Part shown: positions 1-4,243 of the stretch, in pieces
How positions within the stretch are numbered: position 1 is the first letter of the stretch
How the letters are laid out: each line of letters begins with the position of its first letter
DNA from: Clostridioides sp.
GTDB taxonomy: Bacteria; Bacillota; Clostridia; Peptostreptococcales; Peptostreptococcaceae
NCBI GenBank assembly: GCA_031272305.1
Contig: JAISUA010000150.1
Location: 1 to 8,148 of the forward strand
Direction of reading: 5' to 3'
Length of the DNA stretch: 8,148 nucleotides
Program-made: the position numbers and the translations under genes
Notes under the pieces: generated by a model
Database searches by the model: none
What the model was told of the DNA's origin: nothing
What the model saw: the letters and a program-made list of their open reading frames with translations, nothing else

Positions 1-104
1 ACCACTAAATTTTAAAGCTTTGATTCAACATAATTTTTTTACCACTAAATTTTAAAGCCTTGATTCAACATAATTTTTTACCACCAAATTTTAAAACTTT
101 GATA
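1..104 (-). repeat. Tandem degenerate copies of the cas1 3' end
   Basis: Two near-identical units of 40 and 39 bases (1-40 and 41-79) are followed by a third, diverged partial copy (80-104) that is the real end of cas1. Read on the minus strand in the cas1 codon frame, the two outer units give LNQSFKI-stop-W and LNQGFKI-stop-W, while cas1 ends YQSFKIWW-stop. The outer units therefore look like duplicated cas1 tails in which one TGG became TAG. The left window edge cuts the array, so more copies may exist. There is no spacer-like unique sequence between units, so this is not a CRISPR array. Confidence 0.8.
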
Positions 105-1070
105 TTCCTTTTCTCCCATCAGATGTTTAATAAGTTTGTAGCATTCAAGTTTAATCAAATGTTCATAGCTGACATCACGAGATAAATCCTTGTGTTTTAT
201 TGTTGTTTTCAATCGTTTATCAAGTTCCTGTGCAATTATTTTAGAACCAGATTCTGTAAGATGAAGATATTCAAGTCCTTTTGTAAAATGTTTTTCTGTG
301 ATTTGATTTTTGTTTAATATAGAAAAAATAAGTCTATCTCCAAGTAAAGGCTTAAATATTTCAGCAATATCAAGACTCAAAGAAAAACGTCTTGTTGATG
401 GTTCGTGAAGATAGCTAATAGTTGGATTAAGCTGTGTATTGTATATAGCAGAGAGTACTCTTGTATATATCAAAGAATTAACATAAGAAATCAAAGAATT
501 TATCATATTGTCTGGAGTTCTATAAACTCTTTTTTCGAAGTTTATTTCTTGTTTGATGATTTCATTCCAAGATGTGTAATAAATTTTCCTTATATTACCT
601 TCATAACCCATCAGTTCTTTAATATCTTTGCTAAGATTAATTTTTTTCCTCAAAAATTCAATATCATTCAATTGATTTTCAAGATCTTTTCCTCTTGAAT
701 TATAATACCTAATATTTCTGTGAATATTGTAGCTTGCTCCGTTTACAAATTCTTTAGCGATAGCAAGTCTTTTTTCTTGGTCAGTAAAATGTAAGACTTG
801 ATTTATCAATAATTTTCCAGAAACGAGTTTTTCTTTAGGATAATAGCTGCCAGTGTAAAAATCATAGTAATTAAAAAAGTGTACGACGATTCCATATTTA
901 GATAAATAGTTCAAAAGTTTTGTTGTTATTTTCATATCGCTCATAATGTATATATCACTAACTGTTTCTATTGGCATGTCTTTTTTATTTCCATCTAGAT
1001 CTATAAATTGTATTAGGTTATCTTTTCTATGTAATTCGCCACTTGTAAAAATATAATAAGTTTTTTTCAT
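78..1070 (-). CDS. cas1: CRISPR-associated endonuclease Cas1, type I-B
   Basis: Cas1 is the metal-dependent integrase that, with Cas2, inserts new spacers into the CRISPR array. The 330-residue product has the expected family length. The three metal-binding residues are visible: Glu157 in GYEGNIRKIYY, His222 in YLHEPSTRRFSLSLD, and Asp234 in LSLDIAEIFKP. The C-terminus EYQSFKIWW matches the usual Cas1 ending, so the gene looks intact. I chose the ATG at 1070 because AGAGGTG (1077-1083) lies 6 bases upstream and the protein then begins MKKTYYIFTSGEL, as Cas1 proteins do; the frame stays open for 15 more codons to an ATG at 1115, which lacks this support. It lies 68 bases after cas4 on the same strand and probably shares its transcript. 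No cas2 follows within the 77 bases to the window edge. Confidence 0.96.
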   Translation of the reverse strand: MKKTYYIFTSGELHRKDNLIQFIDLDGNKKDMPIETVSDIYIMSDMKITTKLLNYLSKYGIVVHFFNYYDFYTGSYYPKEKLVSGKLLINQVLHFTDQEKRLAIAKEFVNGASYNIHRNIRYYNSRGKDLENQLNDIEFLRKKINLSKDIKELMGYEGNIRKIYYTSWNEIIKQEINFEKRVYRTPDNMINSLISYVNSLIYTRVLSAIYNTQLNPTISYLHEPSTRRFSLSLDIAEIFKPLLGDRLIFSILNKNQITEKHFTKGLEYLHLTESGSKIIAQELDKRLKTTIKHKDLSRDVSYEHLIKLECYKLIKHLMGEKEYQSFKIWW

Positions 1071-1076
1071 TGAAAA

Positions 1077-1083
1077 CACCTCT
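1077..1083 (-). promoter_or_regulatory. Ribosome binding site that fixes the cas1 start
   Basis: AGAGGTG on the minus strand, 6 bases before the ATG at 1070. It supports the 330-residue form of Cas1 over an upstream ATG at 1115. Confidence 0.8.
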
Positions 1084-1138
1084 TTATATAAAATAAAAAT
1101 TCTGAATATATTCACGATAATTCATATAACTATTGTTT

Positions 1139-1633
1139 TTATATGAAACAGAATTCAAAGTACGCACATTTTTTGCATATGTTTTTCTTATCTGATTTTG
1201 GAGGCAACTCCTGATTTATAATTTCTTTTATTTCGGAAATTATTGCTTCTAATTTTTCTATGTCTTCATCTTCAAGAACGACATCCTTCGTTTTTTTGAG
1301 AAGTGGATAATCTATTCTTCCAGTAAGTGATTCGACACCTCTCATTTTAAGATAATACAAATAGTATTTTAGCTGAAGTATACTTGCTTCTTCTATTTTC
1401 TTTGATTTTTTGACTTCATGTAATATATTTTCAGATTTGATAAAATCAATACATATTACATTATCAATATTGATATGGTGTTTTCCTCTTTTATAACTAT
1501 TTTCATCTAGCAACTTGCCTATCTTTACATTTTCATCTTCTGATTCCATCTGAAGCTCATTGCGAAAATACCAAAGTTTTCGTGTGCAGACCTGATAATA
1601 GTAAATATCCATACCTGTAATTTCTTTTTCCAT
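1139..1633 (-). CDS. cas4: CRISPR-associated exonuclease Cas4 (RecB-like, Fe-S)
   Basis: Cas4 trims prespacers and helps select PAM-proximal ends before Cas1-Cas2 integration. The 164-residue protein (from the ATG at 1633) has the RecB-type nuclease residues Asp63 (IDFIK), Glu73 and Lys75 (HEVKKSKK) and the QxxxY motif Gln87-Tyr91. Four cysteines typical of the iron-sulphur cluster are present: Cys16 in QVCTRKLW near the N-terminus and Cys153, Cys156 and Cys162 at the C-terminus. The position where many Cas4 proteins carry a histidine (GrxxHE) reads GKLLDENSYKR, with Asp43. The start was chosen because AGGAG (1643-1647) is 9 bases upstream and the product begins MEKEITGM, matching family N-termini; the frame also offers ATGs at 1642, 1675 and 1690. 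It is the first gene of a probable cas4-cas1 operon. Confidence 0.94.
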   Translation of the reverse strand: MEKEITGMDIYYYQVCTRKLWYFRNELQMESEDENVKIGKLLDENSYKRGKHHINIDNVICIDFIKSENILHEVKKSKKIEEASILQLKYYLYYLKMRGVESLTGRIDYPLLKKTKDVVLEDEDIEKLEAIISEIKEIINQELPPKSDKKNICKKCAYFEFCFI

Positions 1634-1642
1634 CAAATTCAT

Positions 1643-1647
1643 CTCCT
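1643..1647 (-). promoter_or_regulatory. Ribosome binding site that fixes the cas4 start
   Basis: AGGAG on the minus strand. It directly abuts an ATG at 1642, which is too close to use, and lies 9 bases from the ATG at 1633, which is well placed. This favours the 164-residue Cas4. Confidence 0.7.
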
Positions 1648-1740
1648 GTATAAGTAGATTTAATTCTAAAAACATAAAACGATTTTTCAAAACAAAAATT
1701 ACTAATAATACTTATATTTCATATTTTTTCTCATACGAAT

Positions 1741-1769
1741 ATATTACAATATTCTTTTTAAATTTACAA
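1741..1769 (-). promoter_or_regulatory. Probable sigma-70 promoter of cas4-cas1
   Basis: On the minus strand, TTGTAA (1769-1764) is followed by a 17-base spacer and TAATAT (1746-1741). Transcription would begin near 1734, leaving a leader of about 100 bases before cas4. Both hexamer regions carry TTGTA, the complement of the TACAA pentamer that is abundant upstream of cas6. Spacing is ideal, but the region is so AT-rich that chance matches are possible. Confidence 0.5.
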
Positions 1770-1848
1770 TAATATTTTATAATAAGTTAAGTCATTATTT
1801 CCAAGACTTAGCTCACTAGATCTTATTTAAGTGATGATAAGTTTTATT

Positions 1849-1914
1849 ATGAGAAGCGTATATGAAGAAAAACGGAGTTTTTCACGCTTCGAACCAAGTA
1901 GGAAAGTTCGCTAA
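1849..1914 (+). other. Possible 21-codon ORF inside the repeat element
   Basis: The ATG at 1849 opens a frame that begins MRSVYEEK and ends EPSRKVR before TAA at 1912-1914. There is no good ribosome binding site in front of it, and the second element copy stops after MRSRL. The frame overlaps the 1853-1890 hairpin, so the base composition may reflect RNA or DNA structure rather than coding. I list it as an open frame, not as a supported gene. Confidence 0.2.
1853..1890. other. Strong stem-loop in the repeat element
   Basis: The outer stem GAAGCGT (1853-1859) pairs with ACGCTTC (1884-1890), all 7 bases. The inner stem GAAAAA (1867-1872) pairs with TTTTTC (1878-1883) around the loop CGGAG. A 7-base bulge (1860-1866) sits on the 5' side only. 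No T-run follows directly, so it is not a simple terminator for either strand. Confidence 0.7.
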
Positions 1915-1915
1915 C

Positions 1916-1947
1916 GAAAATCATAGATTTTCTAGCTCACTTTTTTT
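1916..1947 (+). terminator. Weak hairpin with a distal T-run
   Basis: GAAAATC (1916-1922) pairs with GATTTTC (1926-1932) around a 3-base loop, and a run of seven T follows at 1941-1947. The 8 bases between stem and T-run and the low GC of the stem make it a poor intrinsic terminator. It may instead be part of the repeat element. Confidence 0.25.
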
Positions 1948-2017
1948 AAGACTTGCAACATTGATTTTAATATAACTTCTTTCAAGACTTGCAACATTGA
2001 TTTTAATATAACTTCTT
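1948..2017. repeat. 36-base tandem repeat, two copies
   Basis: Bases 1948-1983 are repeated directly at 1984-2017, identical over 34 bases, starting AAGACTTGCAACATTG and ending ATATAACTTCTT. The AAGACTT word also occurs alone at 1803-1809. There is no spacer between the copies, so it is a local tandem duplication and not a CRISPR repeat-spacer unit. Confidence 0.85.
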
Positions 2018-2042
2018 GCAAGTTTTATTATGAGAAGTAGAT

Positions 2043-2048
2043 TATAAT
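2043..2048 (+). promoter_or_regulatory. Candidate -10 box for the WYL gene
   Basis: TATAAT at 2043-2048 is a perfect -10 hexamer about 70 bases before the WYL gene start. The best -35 match, TTGCAA at 2016-2021, is 21 bases away, longer than the usual 16-19. The promoter would therefore be weak or need an activator. The TTGCAA lies at the end of the second 36-base repeat. Confidence 0.3.
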
Positions 2049-2105
2049 TGAAATTGAATCTTTCTGAATTTCAAACCACTTAGTAAATTTAGATAAAAAA
2101 ATTAC

Positions 2106-2112
2106 AGGAGGT
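2106..2112 (+). promoter_or_regulatory. Ribosome binding site of the WYL gene
   Basis: AGGAGGT is a full consensus Shine-Dalgarno, 4 bases before the ATG at 2117. The strength of this site predicts efficient translation, in contrast with the weak promoter candidate upstream. Confidence 0.8.
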
Positions 2113-2116
2113 AAGT

Positions 2117-3151
2117 ATGAGTAAAATAGAAAATGCTATAAAGATGATTTTGCTATTGCAAGAAAATAAAAAGATGTCCATAAAAGAGATTTCAGAAAAA
2201 ATATCAGTATCTCAAGATATGGTGAAAAAGTACAAAAAAGAATTATCACAAATTGGCTTTGAAATAAAAAGTAAAACAGGTAAAAATGGATACTACAAAC
2301 TTCAAAGTTCAATCCTTTTAACACCAAATTCTTTTACACAAAAGGAAATAGAAACTTTAAAAAATGTTGAAAGAGTATTAGAACAACATAAAAATATATT
2401 TAAAGACGATTTTTCTGATCTTAAGAAAAAGATATGTTGCTATACAGAAGAAAAACAGAGAAATGATTTGGAAAATTCTATCGTAAATCAAATAAAAGAG
2501 AACGATGAGCAATTTAAACAAATTAAAAAATCCACAAAAAATGATGTAACAAATAGAAAATTAGAATATTATGTTTCAAATCAAATAAAAGAAAAAGATG
2601 AGAAACTAAAAAGGGTTGAAAAGGATATAAGGAATGCAATAGTAAACGAAAGAAAGGTTAAAATTGAATATAGAAGTAACAAAATAAATCTTGAAAAAAC
2701 AACAAGAATAATACAGCCATATGCTATGTATGAAAATAATGATGGACTGTATGTAGTAGCTTTTTGCGAAAAAGCTAGAGAAATGAGATATTTTAAATTA
2801 TTGAGAATAGAAAAAGAGGATATATTGTCGCATACATTTGAAAGGAATCCAAAATTTGATTTGAGTAAATATATTGATGAAAATTTCGGTATGATAAAAA
2901 GCGATAAATTCAAATTGAAATTAAATATAAGGCATCCTTTTGTACTGCCAGTAATGGAAATGTATATTTCTCATAATCAAGAGAGTTTTATAAATGATGA
3001 CAAGACACTTACATTTATAGCTGAAGTAAGTGGAAAAGAATCGATTGTCAAATGGATACTTTCTATGGGAGATGCTTGTACAGTTATTGAACCGGAATTT
3101 TTGAAAGAAGAGATAAAAGAAAAAATAAATAATATGATAAAAATGTATTAA
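2117..3151 (+). CDS. HTH-WYL domain transcriptional regulator
   Basis: This is a 344-residue DNA-binding regulator of the type often linked to CRISPR-Cas and other defence loci; WYL domains are thought to sense nucleic acid or nucleotide ligands. Residues 1-65 form a DeoR/HTH_11-like winged helix with the recognition region EISEKISVSQDMVKKY (24-39). Residues 85-175 are a charged, probably coiled-coil linker. Residues 172-235 carry the WYL core, with RIIQPYAMY and DGLYVVAFCE, where the W-Y-L signature reads L211-Y-V, followed by REMRYFKLLRIE. Residues 265-340 fit the C-terminal WCX-like extension ending in SMGDACTVIEPEFLKEEI. A 31-residue internal duplication lies at the linker-WYL boundary. 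It sits between divergent cas4-cas1 and the cas6 operon, so control of both is likely but inferred; repressor or activator cannot be told. Confidence 0.9.
   Translation: MSKIENAIKMILLLQENKKMSIKEISEKISVSQDMVKKYKKELSQIGFEIKSKTGKNGYYKLQSSILLTPNSFTQKEIETLKNVERVLEQHKNIFKDDFSDLKKKICCYTEEKQRNDLENSIVNQIKENDEQFKQIKKSTKNDVTNRKLEYYVSNQIKEKDEKLKRVEKDIRNAIVNERKVKIEYRSNKINLEKTTRIIQPYAMYENNDGLYVVAFCEKAREMRYFKLLRIEKEDILSHTFERNPKFDLSKYIDENFGMIKSDKFKLKLNIRHPFVLPVMEMYISHNQESFINDDKTLTFIAEVSGKESIVKWILSMGDACTVIEPEFLKEEIKEKINNMIKMY
2486..2671 (+). repeat. In-frame 93-base internal duplication in the WYL gene
   Basis: The words starting AATCAAATAAAAGA at 2486 and 2579 are 93 bases apart, equal to 31 codons. The protein shows NQIKENDEQFKQIKK (from residue 124) and NQIKEKDEKLKRVEK (from 155), followed by KNDVTNRKLEYY and RNAIVNERKVKIEY. 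The second copy runs into the WYL fold, so the first is probably the extra one. The copies have diverged, so the event is not recent. Confidence 0.75.
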
Positions 3152-3315
3152 AAATTTAAAATAATATAAGAAAAAATTAGTTAAAGAATAGTGTATTATA
3201 GGAAAAGTTGATACAAATCACTATTATAATTTATACAAAAACTAAAAATATATTTTAAATAAAATAAAAACAGATTTCATTAGTGAACAATATTATACAA
3301 ATAGGTAAAAATTGC

Positions 3316-3344
3316 TTGGACAAAAAAAGACAATATGATACAAT
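3316..3344 (+). promoter_or_regulatory. Probable promoter of the cas6-cas8b-cas7-cas5 operon
   Basis: TTGGAC (3316-3321) is separated by 17 bases from TACAAT (3339-3344). A TG pair at 3336-3337 gives an extended -10 (TGATACAAT). Transcription would start near 3351, leaving a leader of about 100 bases that contains four more TACAA boxes and the palindrome. The spacing and extended -10 make this the best promoter in the window. Confidence 0.6.
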
Positions 3345-3382
3345 TAAATCAAAGAATAAATTATGAAATACACAACAATTTA

Positions 3383-3395
3383 TACAAAATTTGTA
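3383..3395. promoter_or_regulatory. Palindrome TACAAA-A-TTTGTA (candidate operator)
   Basis: TACAAA (3383-3388) and TTTGTA (3390-3395) form a perfect inverted repeat around a single A. It lies downstream of the predicted transcription start, where a bound repressor would block elongation. It is the only place where the TACAA box is mirrored on the other strand. Confidence 0.45.
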
Positions 3396-3452
3396 CAACG
3401 AATATACAATTAGTTTTACAAAAAAATACATAGAAGAGAGGGGGGATTCAAA

Positions 3453-4175
3453 ATGAGATTTAGCTTAGAGGTAAAATTAGAAAATAATATAATACCAAAA
3501 GATTACAGAAGATCAATTTTAAGCTTGATAAAAAAATCGTTAAGTGAATTTGCAGAAGGAAAATGCTTTGATAAATTTTTCAAAGATACTATTGAAAAGG
3601 ATTTCTGCTTTAGTGTCTGCTTAAAAGTTGATAAATTCGAAAAAGAATCAATTGTTCTTAAAGAAAATAAATTCTATATCAATGTGACAACTTCTGATGA
3701 AGGAAATATTGGATATATACTAGCACAAAGTCTTTTAAAACAAAAGAACCATAAATTTTCAATCCACAAGAACTCATTTACTATTGAAAGAATCAATATG
3801 AAAAAAAGTAAAATGATAAAAGGAAATTCTGCGATTTTCAAAGTTTTTGACTTAGTTGTAAGAGATCATAATAAAGAAAAAAACATAGACAGATACTTTA
3901 CATTTGACGAAGTTGGTTTCAGTGAAAGGCTTTATGAAATTGTAAGACAAAAAGCGTTGAAACATAATATTTCAGAAGAAAAGATTAAAAATTTCAAAAT
4001 AACACCAATCAGATGCAAGAAAATAATTGTTTTAAATTATGGAATAAATATACCTGTTACAACAGGGGAAGTGCTGATAGAAGCAGACAATGAAATTCTT
4101 AAATTACTATATGACACAGGAATAGGAAGTAAATCTGTTTGCTTTGGATATTTGGAACTTTTAGCAGAAATTTAA
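3453..4175 (+). CDS. cas6: CRISPR-associated endoribonuclease Cas6
   Basis: Cas6 cleaves the precursor crRNA within its repeats and often stays bound to the 3' handle. The 240-residue product has family-typical length and two ferredoxin-like RAMP halves. The clearest signature is the C-terminal glycine-rich loop DTGIGSKSVCFGYLEL (221-236), matching the Cas6 G-loop. Residues near 24-56 (LIKKSLSEF to FCFSVCLK) fit the N-terminal region. The usual catalytic histidine near residues 30-50 is not present; the first histidine is His100. The start at ATG 3453 is preceded by GAGAGGGGGG, with six G in a row ending at 3445. It is the first gene of the effector operon, and cas8b1 follows after 68 bases. 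Confidence 0.9.
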   Translation: MRFSLEVKLENNIIPKDYRRSILSLIKKSLSEFAEGKCFDKFFKDTIEKDFCFSVCLKVDKFEKESIVLKENKFYINVTTSDEGNIGYILAQSLLKQKNHKFSIHKNSFTIERINMKKSKMIKGNSAIFKVFDLVVRDHNKEKNIDRYFTFDEVGFSERLYEIVRQKALKHNISEEKIKNFKITPIRCKKIIVLNYGINIPVTTGEVLIEADNEILKLLYDTGIGSKSVCFGYLELLAEI

Positions 4176-4183
4176 AAAGTTAA

Positions 4184-4223
4184 AGCAAAATTGATAAAAT
4201 AAGACTTAAAAATAAATTTTGCT
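4184..4223 (+). other. Stem-loop between cas6 and cas8b1
   Basis: AGCAAAATT (4184-4192) pairs perfectly with AATTTTGCT (4215-4223) around a 22-base AT-rich loop. It starts just after the cas6 stop and ends 8 bases before the cas8b1 ribosome binding site AGGTGGTG (4231-4238). There is no T-run, so it is not an intrinsic terminator. It could set mRNA processing or stability, or damp cas8b1 translation. Confidence 0.5.
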
Positions 4224-4243
4224 ATAAGATAGGTGGTGAATAA

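Larger units (their letters stand above)
1839..2104 (+). repeat. Duplicated ~85-base element, copies 181 bases apart
   Basis: An identical 18-base word, AAGTTTTATTATGAGAAG, occurs at 1839-1856 and 2020-2037. The following sequences stay alignable at lower identity: about 1857-1925 against 2038-2104, including the shared pattern AACCA..TAG.AAA.TT...TAA. In each copy the middle folds into a stem-loop, GAAAAA/TTTTTC in the first and GAAATT/AATTTC in the second, although the sequences differ. This suggests one ancestral structured element duplicated, with the second copy decayed or diverged. I cannot name the element. Confidence 0.65.
1634..2116. other. Divergent intergenic region between cas4 and the WYL regulator
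   Basis: This 483-base stretch holds no convincing conserved gene. It contains the cas4-cas1 promoter (left part), a repeat-rich block at about 1803-2104 with two related segments, a 36-base tandem repeat and hairpins, and the leader and ribosome binding site of the WYL gene on the right. The block at 1853-1915 is locally richer in G and C than the rest of the intergenic DNA. The 9-base word TAGCTCACT occurs twice, at 1809-1817 and 1933-1941. Confidence 0.75.
3212..3421 (+). promoter_or_regulatory. Array of TACAA boxes near helical spacing (candidate operators)
   Basis: TACAA begins at 3212, 3234, 3296, 3339, 3383, 3394, 3405 and 3417. Successive distances are 22, 62, 43, 44, 11, 11 and 12, close to multiples of one DNA turn. 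Six boxes are ATACAA. Given how scarce C is here, my rough base-frequency estimate predicts fewer than one such pentamer in this span. The box at 3339 coincides with the promoter -10. The pattern suits a multimeric regulator, most simply the adjacent WYL protein, but that link is inference. Confidence 0.45.
3152..3452. other. Regulatory intergenic region upstream of cas6
   Basis: This 301-base region has no gene. It contains the cas operon promoter (3316-3344), eight TACAA pentamers all on the plus strand, a 13-base palindrome (3383-3395) and a purine-rich ribosome binding site next to cas6. A 7-base inverted repeat AATAGTG/CACTATT (3187-3193 and 3219-3225) has a long loop and no T-run. No convincing terminator follows the WYL gene, so read-through into cas6 is possible. 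Confidence 0.75.

Noticed and set aside
1..79. CRISPR array at the left edge
   Set aside because: The units abut directly with no unique spacers and match the end of cas1, so they are tandem duplications.
405..698. Plus-strand open frame of 97 codons
   Set aside because: It lies wholly antisense to cas1, whose conserved motifs confirm the minus strand; the product has no recognisable features and there is no ribosome binding site.
1071..1115. Longer Cas1 N-terminus starting at 1115
   Set aside because: The AGAGGTG site lies inside this extension at the right distance for the ATG at 1070, where the Cas1 homology begins.
1634..1690. Longer Cas4 N-terminus starting at 1690
   Set aside because: The added residues do not match Cas4 N-termini, and the AGGAG at 1643-1647 serves the ATG at 1633.
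1948..2017. CRISPR repeats upstream of the WYL gene
   Set aside because: Two 36-base units touch each other with no spacer, and there are only two.
2581..2913. Minus-strand open frame of 110 codons
   Set aside because: It is antisense to the WYL gene; its Phe/Ser/Leu-rich product is the usual shadow of Lys/Glu-rich coding DNA.
3187..3225. Terminator after the WYL gene
   Set aside because: The 7-base arms are 25 bases apart, AT-rich and not followed by a T-run.
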